A DNA stretch of 64,000 nucleotides from Roseovarius sp. (GCF_030373445.1 NZ_JAUCYU010000011.1:1-64000), one strand, 5' to 3'. Positions 1 to 9,036 are shown, counted from the first letter of the stretch. The notes: generated from the letters alone by a model not told the origin. Program-made: numbers and translations.

Positions 1-1
1 G

Positions 2-766
2 CTATGCCGGGGGCTCCGCGCGCGGCCTCTTACACCAAGCGTTGGGACACGGCCGCATTGCATCACAAACCTGACAGAGGCAGGCCTAAGGGAGATCGTC
101 ATTCTTATCTTCGCGGGTGAAACCGCTGAAGTATCCCGTATCGAGAATGAACTAGAAGATTGCGATGATGGAATTATCCGCCACTGCAGAAAAATGAGTT
201 GCGATATTTCTATCTGGTCGGCTCCATCATTGGTCGCGGGTTTGGTGCCGTTCTCGGAAAAGGATATGCTGGTTCATCTTGCTACGGATTTGTGGGCACA
301 GGGTGAATCCGGGGCGGGCGCAAATGAATGTGCCGTCTACTGCAATTCTGCATGGCCGGACAGCCGGTCGAGAATTCAGTTCATCAGCGAAATGATGATC
401 CGCCTGAAGCAGCCGGTTGCCTGTGTGCAAACCGGGGCGCCTTGGGAAAACGCATTGCATTCCTGTGCGGTGCTGCGGTCAGACGTCGGACACATTGTCA
501 AAATGCTGGAGCCGGAAACCTGCGTTCCATTGCCAGATACATTGGATGTCATTCGCACTGCGGTCTGTATCCCTGCGGGCACTCTTGGCGACCTGGTCCC
601 TGATGAGGATGGCAGCGGCCGATACTCCTTCCAAACGTTGGTGCATCACTTGATTTCGCGTGCACAGGGCATGTTTGCGGTGCCTGAACAAGGGCGTTTT
701 TTTGACGCGAGATTTTCCGCAGAATTGAATGCTTTCAAACGCATAGGGGGCGAAATCGCGGTTTAG
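2..766 (+). CDS. Hypothetical protein, 5' end cut by window edge
   Basis: The reading frame that ends with TAG at 764-766 stays open to the left edge of the window, so at least 254 residues are present and the true start lies outside. The first in-frame ATG is at 194, but the translated stretch before it reads like ordinary protein (for example EIVILIFAGETAEVSRIENE) rather than random sequence, so 194 is probably an internal methionine. I recognise no domain, signal peptide or membrane segment. The C-terminal part has several cysteines and a Trp/Pro-rich patch but no motif I can name. Base composition is much more A/T-rich than the catabolic genes from 2144 onward, which suggests acquisition by transfer. 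Function unknown. Confidence 0.6.
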   Translation, partial: LCRGLRARPLTPSVGTRPHCITNLTEAGLREIVILIFAGETAEVSRIENELEDCDDGIIRHCRKMSCDISIWSAPSLVAGLVPFSEKDMLVHLATDLWAQGESGAGANECAVYCNSAWPDSRSRIQFISEMMIRLKQPVACVQTGAPWENALHSCAVLRSDVGHIVKMLEPETCVPLPDTLDVIRTAVCIPAGTLGDLVPDEDGSGRYSFQTLVHHLISRAQGMFAVPEQGRFFDARFSAELNAFKRIGGEIAV

Positions 767-1142
767 TACGTCCAAACCAGTTTGGACCCTTCTGGCGGAT
801 CGGCGCCCAACAAGGATGACTGCGACCACGCCAACTGCATAAGCAACGTCAATTTAACACAGGAAGTGCTGATGATTGTGAACAGCGAGATCAACTCAAC
901 CGAGGGCGCGGAAAGGTTGGACTGTATCGTTCCGGCACGGTTGACGATATCAATCCGGAACATCATTAAGAGCGGACTTTGGAACTGCATCAATCACGTG
1001 CCCAAGGTCCAATTGCAAACCCCCCGGATCATTCGACTCTGACGTGCCAAGGTGGCGTGCGTCGACGACCCCCCACTTCCAGCGTGCTGAGGAAAGCTTG
1101 CAAAATCTGTTCCAGCCGAGCTTAACCAAAAAGAACAAACAC
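767..1142. other. AT-rich gap with no convincing gene
   Basis: This 376-base gap lies between the truncated protein and the XRE regulator. A TTG-initiated frame of 86 codons (782-1042) lacks a convincing ribosome binding site and any recognisable domain. The gap presumably carries the promoter of the regulator. I see no RNA gene or terminator hairpin I could defend. Confidence 0.4.
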
Positions 1143-1937
1143 ATGAAAAACCAGAGCATCTATTATCTGCGTGATAATCTCCGCAAGTTGATCGAAATGC
1201 ATTCCAGCGTATCACATGCGGCATCTGCGCTGGATATCAACAGACAGCAACTCAATAAATATTTGGTTGGAACTTCGACGCCATCGATACGGACGCTCGC
1301 AACTATCGCAAGTTACTTCAATCTCACGGTTGATGACATGTTCCTGCCACCTGACAAGTTCGCGCGTCGAGCGCCTAATCCAGATATAGCCGAACACCTA
1401 CCTGATTTTACCACTGAGGCTTTGAGGGCGATTGTTCAGCGCGGAACTGCTGTACAGGATGCACTGGCAGGTTACTGCGGAAATTACTTCAGGATATCTT
1501 CCAGTCCCAATCTTCCCTACAAAATCATGAGAGCCTATACTAGAATTTACCAAGAGGAAGGTCTGACTTTAGCCACTACCGTTGAAGTGCATTCTGCGTG
1601 TCAATTACACGCTCGGGACGGTCGCTTTATCAGGAAACTACACAGCTTAGTCGTGTCCGTCGGTGACCGAATTTACTTCCTTGATGCATCTCAGAGGATG
1701 CGCCTTAGTGCATCAATATTCTACCCCGAAACCATTCCAAAATTCGAATTCCTCAGGGGGTCCGAGATGTCGGTATCAGACACGGGATTACGAAAGATCT
1801 ACCAGATTCCGGTACTGTTACAAAAACTGGCAAACGGTCCACTTACGAAATCACAAGTCAAGGCTTGCGGGTTCTTTGACAGCGACAGCCCAGAGATCGG
1901 CGACGAAGCCCTTAGACGATTGAATCTCGAGTGGTGA
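1143..1937 (+). CDS. XRE-family helix-turn-helix transcriptional regulator
   Basis: The 264-residue product has an N-terminal Cro/CI-type helix-turn-helix at about residues 5-55: a helix, then HAASALDINRQQLNKYLVG, then a further helix ending near TVDDMFL. The remaining ~200 residues contain no motif I recognise; they may bind a ligand or mediate oligomerisation. An in-frame ATG exists 33 codons upstream at 1044, but those codons read as non-protein. The ATG at 1143 puts the DNA-binding domain at the N-terminus, as usual for the family. The gene shares the low-GC composition of the left end, consistent with a regulator carried by a phage-like or mobile region. The target is unknown. Confidence 0.75.
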   Translation: MKNQSIYYLRDNLRKLIEMHSSVSHAASALDINRQQLNKYLVGTSTPSIRTLATIASYFNLTVDDMFLPPDKFARRAPNPDIAEHLPDFTTEALRAIVQRGTAVQDALAGYCGNYFRISSSPNLPYKIMRAYTRIYQEEGLTLATTVEVHSACQLHARDGRFIRKLHSLVVSVGDRIYFLDASQRMRLSASIFYPETIPKFEFLRGSEMSVSDTGLRKIYQIPVLLQKLANGPLTKSQVKACGFFDSDSPEIGDEALRRLNLEW

Positions 1938-2143
1938 TGGTTGTCGACGGTGTCATGATGCTGAGCAACCTGATCTGACTGAAATGGTCCTGGTGTCCAG
2001 TTTCCTGTGTCTGGGCCGCTGATCGGGGGTGCTCTCAATGGGTTTCCGGGATTGGTGTGCGCATCTTGATAACCTGATGCGGCCGGGTTCGGTTGCACTG
2101 GCGACGCCTATGATTGATGACCACCTGGGCTTGGCCCGCCGTT
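1938..2143. other. Convergent gap, composition boundary
   Basis: This gap separates the AT-rich left end from the GC-rich catabolic clusters. Short open frames on both strands (for example minus 1953-2147) look faintly protein-like but match nothing I know; they could be the scar of a mobile element. No terminal inverted repeat or target duplication could be identified. Confidence 0.35.
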
Positions 2144-3022
2144 TCAATCCATCGCCGCCGCGGCGGCATTGCCTTCCGCCTTCTTCGGTCTTTGCGCCAG
2201 CACCGAAGCCAGCGCCAGCAGGCCGGAGCCGAGCATCAGCACCACCGACATGGCATTGAGAACCGGGGTGGAGCCGACCTTCACCATGCGGTCATACATG
2301 GTGATCGTCAGCGGCGCGTCGGAGCCGACCAGCATCAGCGTGGTGTTGAAATTCTCGAAGGATACGAGAAAGGCCACCACGAACGCCGAGAATAGCGCCG
2401 GGAACAGGAACGGCAGCGTGACGGTCGTCAGAACGCGGACCCGGCTTGCCCCGAGGTTCAGCGCCGCCTCCTCCAGCGCGATGTCGAACTTCTGCAGCCG
2501 CGCGGCAATGACGAGCGACGTGATGGTCGTCAGGAAGGAGAACTGCCCCAGCACGATGAGCGGGATGCCCGGGCGGAGCGACAGGAGGAAGATGCCGAAC
2601 TCCCGGTCGAGAAAATTGGCCACCATCGAGGCGAGGAGAAGGATCGAAATGCCGATGATGACGCCGGGAATGACCAGCGGGATGATCATCAGGATATAGA
2701 GCAGGGATTTCATCGGGAACTGCCGGCGCTCGAACAGGAAGGCGTTGCAGGTGCCTGCCGCCACCGACAGCGCGGCGACGATCACCCCGATGTAAAGCGA
2801 ATTGCCCATGCCGCGCAGCAGCCGGTCGTCATGCAGCAGGCCAACCTTGGGATCGCTTGCGGAAAAGAACCAATCCCAGGTGAAGCCCTGCCACGGCAGC
2901 GAGGGGAACATCGAGTCGTTGAAGGCAAAGACCCCGGCGGCCACGAGCGGCGCGATCAGGTAGATGAAGAAGATCAGCACGTAGGCCCGGAACACCCAGA
3001 CGAGCGATTTACTGCCCTGCAT
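2144..3022 (-). CDS. ABC transporter permease, PotC-like (polyamine/opine family)
   Basis: This is one of two integral membrane subunits of a binding-protein-dependent ABC importer. The 292-residue product has about six hydrophobic segments, and the binding-protein-dependent transport (EAA) loop is visible as EEAALNLGASRVRVLTTVTL around residue 190, where the ATPase docks. It is the last gene of the minus-strand unit GH-like gene, binding protein, ATPase, PotB-like, PotC-like. The start at 3022 was preferred because it leaves a 4-base gap to the upstream stop at 3027. An alternative ATG at 3040 would overlap that gene by 14 bases. The family is clear; the transported compound is not, and the glycoside-hydrolase neighbour makes a sugar-like ligand possible. 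Confidence 0.85.
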   Translation of the reverse strand: MQGSKSLVWVFRAYVLIFFIYLIAPLVAAGVFAFNDSMFPSLPWQGFTWDWFFSASDPKVGLLHDDRLLRGMGNSLYIGVIVAALSVAAGTCNAFLFERRQFPMKSLLYILMIIPLVIPGVIIGISILLLASMVANFLDREFGIFLLSLRPGIPLIVLGQFSFLTTITSLVIAARLQKFDIALEEAALNLGASRVRVLTTVTLPFLFPALFSAFVVAFLVSFENFNTTLMLVGSDAPLTITMYDRMVKVGSTPVLNAMSVVLMLGSGLLALASVLAQRPKKAEGNAAAAAMD

Positions 3023-3026
3023 CGGC

Positions 3027-3893
3027 CTATTCCTTCGCAACCGTGGTGGCGAGGCTCTGCCCCGTCAGCCGAAGGCCGAGCCAGACCACCAACGAGGTGA
3101 AGATCAGCAGCAGGACACCGAAGGTGGAGCCCATCTCCCAGTTGTAGCGGGTGATGAACTGGGTGTAGATCTGCTCTGTGAACCAGCTCGAATTCTTGCC
3201 GCCAAGAAGGATCGGCGTCAGGTAGCTGCCCGCCGTCAGCATGAAGGTGATGATGCAGCCCGCCACGATGCCCGGCATGGCATAGGGCACGATGATCCGC
3301 CGGAACACCGTCAGGCGCGAGCCGCCAAGGTTGTAGCCCGCCTCCAGCAGCGCGTCGTCCATCCCCTGCAAGGTCGAGACGAGCGGCACGATCATGAACA
3401 GGATCACCGTGTAGACAAGGCCGATGATCACGGTCACATCGTTGTAGAGCATCTCGACGGGGCCGGAGATGATGCCGAGGCTGACCAGCGTGGTGGAAAT
3501 GACGCCGGTTTCCCGAAGCAGCAGGATCCAGCCATAGGCGCGCACCAGGTCGGATACCCAAAGCGGGATAAGACACATCAGGAACAGGCCCGCGCGGCTG
3601 CGCTCCTTCGCGATCTTGGCGATGTAATAGGCAACCGGAAAGCCCATGATCAGCGCCAGTGCGGTCACCAGGATGGAAATCCACGCCGTGCGCAGCAGGG
3701 TATTGCGATAGATCGGCTCCTCGAAGAAGGCGGCGTAGTTCCCGAAGCCGAAGGTGAACTCGTTCACCCCCACCTTCTCCCGAAGGGACACGTAGCCGAT
3801 GCCAAGCTGCGGCAGCACGATCAGAAGGCCGATCCACAGCGCGAACGGCGTGAAGAGCAGGACCAAGGACAGCCTGTCGGCGCTGCGGCCCAT
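3027..3893 (-). CDS. ABC transporter permease, PotB-like
   Basis: The 288-residue inner membrane permease pairs with the PotC-like subunit. It has an N-terminal hydrophobic segment (residues ~10-32), a long first periplasmic loop and five further membrane spans. The EAA docking loop is visible as LLEAGYNLGGSRLTVFRRII in the C-terminal half. Its ATG overlaps the TGA of the ATPase gene by one base (TGATG at 3891-3895), typical of translationally coupled subunits. The open frame continues far upstream, but the extra 91 codons are an Arg-rich shadow of the ATPase gene, so the short start is right. Substrate specificity cannot be read from the sequence. Confidence 0.87.
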   Translation of the reverse strand: MGRSADRLSLVLLFTPFALWIGLLIVLPQLGIGYVSLREKVGVNEFTFGFGNYAAFFEEPIYRNTLLRTAWISILVTALALIMGFPVAYYIAKIAKERSRAGLFLMCLIPLWVSDLVRAYGWILLLRETGVISTTLVSLGIISGPVEMLYNDVTVIIGLVYTVILFMIVPLVSTLQGMDDALLEAGYNLGGSRLTVFRRIIVPYAMPGIVAGCIITFMLTAGSYLTPILLGGKNSSWFTEQIYTQFITRYNWEMGSTFGVLLLIFTSLVVWLGLRLTGQSLATTVAKE

Positions 3894-4963
3894 CAGCCGG
3901 CCCTCCGCGCGAAGACCAGCGCGTGGTCGGGGCGCCAGTTGACGGTGGCGGCATCGCCCTCGGCAATCGCAGGCGCTTCGGCCGGGATCGCAACCTCCAG
4001 AAGCTGTCCCGTGCCGGCGCGCATCAGGATGCGGGAATTGGCCCCGTTGAAGAGCAGGCTGTCCACCGTCCCCTCGAGGCTCTGTCCTGCCCCGCCCGCG
4101 CCGAGACGAAGCGCCTCGGGTCGCAGGAACACCTCCACGTCGTCGCCTGTCCGGCTGCCGTCGCAAAGCTTGCCGATCACCTCCCCGCCCTGTGGCAGCT
4201 CCACCCGCGCCTCGCCGGAACGTATCTCGGCGATCTTGCCGGGAATGCAGTTGGCATCGCCCACGAAACCCGCGACGAAGCCCGACACGGGCCGGTCATA
4301 CAGCTCGCGAGGGCTGCCGATCTGTTCGAACCGGCCGGCATTCATCACCGCCACCTGATCCGACATCACCAGCGCCTCGGACTGGTCGTGGGTGATGTAG
4401 AGAAACGTCGTCTCGAACTGGTGCTGAAGCTGCTTCAGCTCGATCTTCATATGCTCGCGCAGCTTGAGATCCAGCGCGCCGAGCGGTTCGTCGAGCAGGA
4501 GAACATCCGGCTCCAGCACCATGCAGCGGGCGATGGCGATGCGCTGTTTCTGCCCGCCCGATAGCTGCTCGATCCGCTTTTCCTCGACCCCGGGCAATCC
4601 GACACGGTCCAGCACGCGAGCCACTTTTTCGGCAATACCGGACCGGGCATCGCCCCGGCAGCGCAGGCCATAGGCAATGTTTTCGCCCACGTTCATCATC
4701 GGGAAAAGCGCCAGATGCTGGAACACCATCTTCACGTTGCGCCGGTTGGGCGGCAGGCCCAGCACGCTTTCCCCCTTGATCCGGATGTCGCCGGAGCTGG
4801 GCGTCTCGAACCCCGCGATCATGCGCATCAGGGTGGTCTTGCCACAGCCCGACGGCCCCAGGATCGAGAAGAAGGCACCGGACGGGACGTCCAGCGACAC
4901 TTCCGAGACGGCGGTGAAATGGCCGAATTTCTTGGTAACGCGCTCGCAGCTCAGGTCATTCAT
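3893..4963 (-). CDS. ABC transporter ATP-binding protein, PotA-like
   Basis: This 356-residue cytoplasmic ATPase energises the importer. Walker A is GPSGCGKTT (residues 36-44), the Q-loop FQHLALFP is at 81-88, the signature LSGGQKQR starts at 134, Walker B LLLDEP spans 155-160, and the switch histidine lies in ITHDQSEA. The C-terminal ~120 residues form a TOBE-type regulatory domain, as in PotA/FbpC-like ATPases. The gene follows the binding protein gene after a 64-base gap that contains a strong hairpin, and it overlaps the first permease by one base. All ATPase motifs are intact. Confidence 0.92.
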   Translation of the reverse strand: MNDLSCERVTKKFGHFTAVSEVSLDVPSGAFFSILGPSGCGKTTLMRMIAGFETPSSGDIRIKGESVLGLPPNRRNVKMVFQHLALFPMMNVGENIAYGLRCRGDARSGIAEKVARVLDRVGLPGVEEKRIEQLSGGQKQRIAIARCMVLEPDVLLLDEPLGALDLKLREHMKIELKQLQHQFETTFLYITHDQSEALVMSDQVAVMNAGRFEQIGSPRELYDRPVSGFVAGFVGDANCIPGKIAEIRSGEARVELPQGGEVIGKLCDGSRTGDDVEVFLRPEALRLGAGGAGQSLEGTVDSLLFNGANSRILMRAGTGQLLEVAIPAEAPAIAEGDAATVNWRPDHALVFARRAG

Positions 4964-4989
4964 CGCGGCTCATCCGTCAAGCAAGGGGT

Positions 4990-5018
4990 CCACCCGGCGC
5001 ACGGCGCGCGCCGGGTGG
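4990..5018 (-). terminator. GC-rich hairpin between binding protein and ATPase genes
   Basis: A perfect 11-base-pair stem CCACCCGGCGC / GCGCCGGGTGG with a 7-base loop lies just after the binding-protein stop on the minus strand. There is no U-tract, so it is more likely a partial terminator or mRNA-stabilising hairpin that keeps binding-protein expression above that of the downstream subunits. Confidence 0.55.
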
Positions 5019-5027
5019 CCTGTACAC

Positions 5028-6104
5028 TCATTCCGAGGTGGCGGCCTTCACGCGGTCCAGCACCCGGCCTTCCAGGTCTTCCAGCCCCGGCGGAACGCTG
5101 GGCATGAACTTGAGGTTGTCCAGCGCCTCCTCGTCAAAGGCGGCCGCGACGGCCTCCCGCGCGCCTTCCGGCATCAGCTCGACCCCGCCCTTCACCGCGC
5201 TGACCGCGCCGCTGGACTCGGAAATCATGGTGACGATCTCGGGCTGGTTGACGAAGTTGATCCACTTGTAGGCTGCATCGTCCGCCTCGCCCCGCTTGGG
5301 CAGGGTGAAGGTGTCGATCCAGGCCAACGCGCCGGTCCGGGTCGGGATGAAGCGGATATCGGGGTTTTCCTTGTACAGCTTGAAGGCGGTGGAATCCCAC
5401 GCGTCGGACACGACGATCTCTCCGGAAAGCAGCAGCGCGGACAGGTCATCCCCGCCGGTCCAGTAGGTCTTCACGTTGTCCTTGCAGTCAATCAGGGTTT
5501 CGCCGATCTCGTCGATCATCGCTTCGTAGGCCTCGAAATCGTCATAGGCCGCAAACGGATCCTTGCCGGTGTCGAAGGCAAAGCCCAGCAGCAGCGCCCG
5601 CTTCAGGCGCATGGAGACGCGCCCCTTGTATTGCGGATCGCACAGGTCGGTCCAGCCTTCCACCTCCGGCGCCTTGGAGATGTCGACCACAAGGCCCTGG
5701 GTGCCCCAGACATGCGGGATGGAATAGATCTCGCCGTCTATCTCGGCGTATTTCTCCATCGCCTCCATCATGTTCGGCTGGAAGACCGAGGTGTCGACCT
5801 GGGACAGGTCCATCGGCTTGTAGATGCCGTATTCGGCCTGGGCCGCCTTGATGCGCGACACGCTCGGCTGCGCAAGATCATAGCCCGAGCCGCCGGTGGC
5901 GCGCAGCTTGGCGACCATTTCCTCGTTGTTGGAGAAGGTCACCTCCACGTCGATATCGGGATATTTCTCTTCGAAGAGTTCGATCACCGAGTCCGGGGCA
6001 TAGCCGCCCCATGTCAGCAGCCGGAGCGTTTCCGCTTGCGCGCCGTGGGCCGAAAAACCGAGAGCCACGACACCGGATACGAATGCGTTCATCTTTTTAT
6101 TCAT
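5028..6104 (-). CDS. Periplasmic substrate-binding protein, PotD-like
   Basis: The 358-residue product has a cleavable signal peptide (start MNKKMNAF, cleavage probably after AHGAQA) and then LRLLTWGGYAP, typical of PotD/PotF and related type-2 binding proteins. The later segments LAQPSVSRI and TYWTGGDDLSALLLSGE fit the two-lobed fold. It should capture the ligand in the periplasm for the ATPase/permeases encoded downstream. It sits 37 bases downstream of the glycoside-hydrolase-like gene on the same strand, so the two are probably cotranscribed. Polyamine is the family default, but related proteins bind opines, putrescine derivatives and other small cations, so the ligand is open. Confidence 0.85.
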   Translation of the reverse strand: MNKKMNAFVSGVVALGFSAHGAQAETLRLLTWGGYAPDSVIELFEEKYPDIDVEVTFSNNEEMVAKLRATGGSGYDLAQPSVSRIKAAQAEYGIYKPMDLSQVDTSVFQPNMMEAMEKYAEIDGEIYSIPHVWGTQGLVVDISKAPEVEGWTDLCDPQYKGRVSMRLKRALLLGFAFDTGKDPFAAYDDFEAYEAMIDEIGETLIDCKDNVKTYWTGGDDLSALLLSGEIVVSDAWDSTAFKLYKENPDIRFIPTRTGALAWIDTFTLPKRGEADDAAYKWINFVNQPEIVTMISESSGAVSAVKGGVELMPEGAREAVAAAFDEEALDNLKFMPSVPPGLEDLEGRVLDRVKAATSE

Positions 6105-6141
6105 CGTCTTCTCTCCTATTGGATGGCAGTTTCTGGTTGTT

Positions 6142-8832
6142 CTAGTTTCTTGTTTTTATGTGGAAATAAGGCGTGCTCGATACATCCTCGCCTAGGCCCG
6201 GAAAGAAGGACGACACCCCGTCGCAGGCGATCTCGAAATAGTAGAGGATCGCGTAGGGGCTGTCTGTGTATTCTCCGGGAATGGTGGCATGACAGGCGCC
6301 GCCGGCCCACGTCATCGGGGCCTCCTGCCACGGGGCTGTCTGCAGCGTCTGGCGGTAAAGCAGGCGGACGTCGCGGCGCGAGGCGCCGAAAGGGATGCAG
6401 GTGATCCGGACGGGCTCGCCGCGCGTGACCTCGGGCCGGGGGACATGCTGGCAGGGCATGATCTGCGCGGTGGACCAGTGCAGGATGCGCGCCATGGCCA
6501 GCGCGTCCTGCCGCGTTCCCTCGCCGGCGCCATCCGCTGCCAGTCTTGCCGCCATGTCCTCGATATCCGCGTCGATCGCGGGCAGTCGGTCATCCCAGCG
6601 CCCACGCAACCAGCGGAGCGGGCCGAAGGCGATATCCTCCAGGTAAACCTCGCGGCTGATCTCGGCCGCCACGGCCCAGGCGGCGCGGGCCGCGCGGTAG
6701 CAGCGCAGCGCCTCCCGACCCGCCCCGGCGGCCCCGGACAACAGGTAATATTCCCAAAGCGTCGCGGCGCGGATCTTCTCGGCGAAGAACCGGCCGATCC
6801 CGGCCATGATCGTTACGTCGACACGCAGCAAGTAAAGCGCCGTGCTTTCCTCCCCCGTCCCGTCCAGCGCGCGCGCCATTGCGGCCTCGGCCGTGTCGGC
6901 GAACTGTTCCAGCCAGTTGGCCCATGTCAGGGGGGCCAGCTTGCGGATCGGCGCGCCGTCCCGAAGCGCGCGGGCGAACCCTGCGGGAGAGAGGAACATC
7001 TGCGGATCGGTCGCCCCCACCGTGCCGAAGCGGGATCCGACAGGCAGTTCGTACCCGTAGGGCAGCGGCGGCGCGTCATGCAGGATCGACATGTTCTCGT
7101 ACATCTCCGGCCAGTAGGAGTTGTTCGAGGCGGTTGGCGCATGGGCATGGGCGATCAGCGGCATGATCCGGCTGGCCGAGGCAAGGGCCGTCGCGCAATG
7201 CGGCGCGGCGGGCCCGTACTTCGCGGCCATCCCCCGCTCGAACGCCTGCCCGTCGGCGCGCGGGTCATAAAGCGACCGGCCCCAGACGCGGTAGGTATAG
7301 GTGAATTTCTCCCAGTCGCGGGACCGCGGGAAATAGGGCTTGTTGTAACCGATCCGGTCCTTGTCCTGCGCCGCGCCCATGCGGCCCTTGAAGGACAGCG
7401 GATCGCACAGCTCGATCCCTGCCGCACCGCTGAAACTGCCATTTGCCCCGAAACCCGCGGCCAGCACCGGATCGCCCCAGAGCAGCACCCGCTGCGTGCC
7501 CGGCCAGATGCGGAACATCAGGTCATAGGGCCGGTCCGCGGTCAGCAGGTCGCCATAGGAATAACGCATGAACTTGCGCGAGCCCTCGCTGAACTTCCAC
7601 AGCCCGTCAAAGCGATGCGCATCGTCGCCCGAGTAGAGCGTCTTGCGCGCGCTTTCCTTGCCGCCTTCCAGATCCAGCTCCAGCGGCCGGATCGAGGCCT
7701 GGTGATAGGCCAGCCCCATATGCTCCAGCGTGTACTTGGGAGATACCGTCACCGGCATGCCCGTCTCCAGCGCCATGCCGATCAGCGTCTCGTCGATCCC
7801 CTTGGCATGAAGATCGAGCCGCAGGGTGCGACCGGCGCCGGTCACCGCGCCGAAATAGGTCTTCCAGAAGGCGTAATCGCCCTCGGGAATGCCCGATTCC
7901 ACATGCACCCGCAGGGTCAGGCCGCTGATGTCCGGCACCTCCGCAAGGATCAGCGCCAGCGCGTCGCGGCAGTAGGCGGCCAGGTTGTCCGGGCCCAGCC
8001 CCTGCACCTGGTGGCGCGCGCCGGGGTAATGGTCGAAATCGTAATTCTGGGTCCAGAGCGCAAGCTGGAACTCCAGCCCGCGCCGCGCGGCCTCTCGCGC
8101 GATGAACTTCAACGTGTCGAGATTCTCGCGCCGCTCCGCCTCGGGCAGGTTGGTGATGGTGACGCCATGGCCCGGCACGTCGACAAGGAAAGGATAGGCG
8201 AAATGCAGGTAGACATCTGACAGGAACTCGTTCCCGTAGGGATAATTGTAGTGCATCCCCAGCGTCAGGGTCAGGCGGTTGAACCGGTGGGTGACCAGCT
8301 CGTCGAGATACGCCTGCCAGCCGTCGCGGTCACGGAACCACGGCAGGTCCTCCACCTCGCTTGAAAAGCATTTGGAAAGGCTTCGCACCCGAGTGGCGGG
8401 CTCTCCGACCAACGGCAGGGGGATGTCGAAGGCCTGCTCCGGCGCGGGCATGGTGCGCAGGCGGTCGGCCAGCTCGGTGATGGCGTAGATCAGCCCGCGC
8501 AGGTCCGCGCCGTAAAGGCAGAGCGGCGCCTGCGCCTCGCGGCCGTTGCGGAAGATCGCGAAGCTTTCCGCCCCCTCGGGAAGGGTCACGTCGCAGGCGG
8601 CAGCGCTACGGGTGATTTCCGCCCCGGCGCCCAGCGCAAGGACAAGGTGATCGCGACCGCCCGCACCCGGCGCAGCCGCCTGTCGAAGCGCCGCGCCGCA
8701 GGTACCCAGCCGGTCCGCCAGCAGGGCGATGCCCCAGTCGAGCCCGTCCCGCTCCGCCGCGCTTTCCACGCCAATCACGCGGAAGGACACGGAATCTTCC
8801 TGGTCCAGAACCGTCTCACCCTGTCGCGTCAT
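6142..8832 (-). CDS. Large uncharacterised glycoside-hydrolase-like protein
   Basis: The predicted protein has 896 residues. The first ~170 resemble the alpha/beta N-terminal domain found before GH20/GH67-type catalytic barrels (segment LYGADLRGLIYAITELADRL). The middle 500 look like a TIM barrel (RSLSKCFSSEVEDLPWF, LVTHRFNRLTLTLG, LTLRVHVESGIPEGD, LRLDLHAKG). The last ~100 look like a beta-sandwich, possibly carbohydrate-binding. The acidic residues in VHVESGIPEGD are catalytic candidates. No signal peptide is visible, so it is probably cytoplasmic. ATGs at 8895 and 8841 are also in frame; 8832 was chosen for its upstream GGGG at suitable distance. It leads the unit that encodes the Pot-type importer and faces a LysR gene. 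I cannot assign a GH family or substrate. Confidence 0.6.
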   Translation of the reverse strand: MTRQGETVLDQEDSVSFRVIGVESAAERDGLDWGIALLADRLGTCGAALRQAAAPGAGGRDHLVLALGAGAEITRSAAACDVTLPEGAESFAIFRNGREAQAPLCLYGADLRGLIYAITELADRLRTMPAPEQAFDIPLPLVGEPATRVRSLSKCFSSEVEDLPWFRDRDGWQAYLDELVTHRFNRLTLTLGMHYNYPYGNEFLSDVYLHFAYPFLVDVPGHGVTITNLPEAERRENLDTLKFIAREAARRGLEFQLALWTQNYDFDHYPGARHQVQGLGPDNLAAYCRDALALILAEVPDISGLTLRVHVESGIPEGDYAFWKTYFGAVTGAGRTLRLDLHAKGIDETLIGMALETGMPVTVSPKYTLEHMGLAYHQASIRPLELDLEGGKESARKTLYSGDDAHRFDGLWKFSEGSRKFMRYSYGDLLTADRPYDLMFRIWPGTQRVLLWGDPVLAAGFGANGSFSGAAGIELCDPLSFKGRMGAAQDKDRIGYNKPYFPRSRDWEKFTYTYRVWGRSLYDPRADGQAFERGMAAKYGPAAPHCATALASASRIMPLIAHAHAPTASNNSYWPEMYENMSILHDAPPLPYGYELPVGSRFGTVGATDPQMFLSPAGFARALRDGAPIRKLAPLTWANWLEQFADTAEAAMARALDGTGEESTALYLLRVDVTIMAGIGRFFAEKIRAATLWEYYLLSGAAGAGREALRCYRAARAAWAVAAEISREVYLEDIAFGPLRWLRGRWDDRLPAIDADIEDMAARLAADGAGEGTRQDALAMARILHWSTAQIMPCQHVPRPEVTRGEPVRITCIPFGASRRDVRLLYRQTLQTAPWQEAPMTWAGGACHATIPGEYTDSPYAILYYFEIACDGVSSFFPGLGEDVSSTPYFHIKTRN

Positions 8833-8945
8833 TGCGGCCATCCCCACGTCTCGGGGTCGTCTTGCGCCTGCGCGGCGTCTTTCCCCTTGAGCCAAGGCTA
8901 GGTCACAAGATTAAACCGATAAAGCGAATATATTTGCGCAATATA

Positions 8946-8960
8946 ATCGGAATATCCGAT
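8946..8960. promoter_or_regulatory. LysR-type T-N11-A inverted repeat
   Basis: ATCGGA-ATA-TCCGAT is a perfect inverted repeat that fits the T-N11-A rule for LysR-type regulators (T at 8947, A at 8959). It lies in the AT-rich divergent region between the glycoside-hydrolase-like gene and the LysR gene, 76 bases before the LysR ATG, where an autoregulatory and activating site is expected. Confidence 0.65.
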
Positions 8961-9036
8961 TGAATATCGACAGGCCGGCGCGCTGGGTGCTAGCCTTGCC
9001 TGCGCCCCCGGACCCCGCACGGAGAAGCGAAGAGCG

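Noticed and set aside
782..1042. Possible 86-codon gene in the first gap
   Set aside because: It needs a TTG start without a ribosome binding site, and the product resembles nothing I know.
1938..2143. Possible insertion sequence remnant
   Set aside because: Fragments look weakly protein-like, but no terminal repeats, target duplication or transposase motif could be found.
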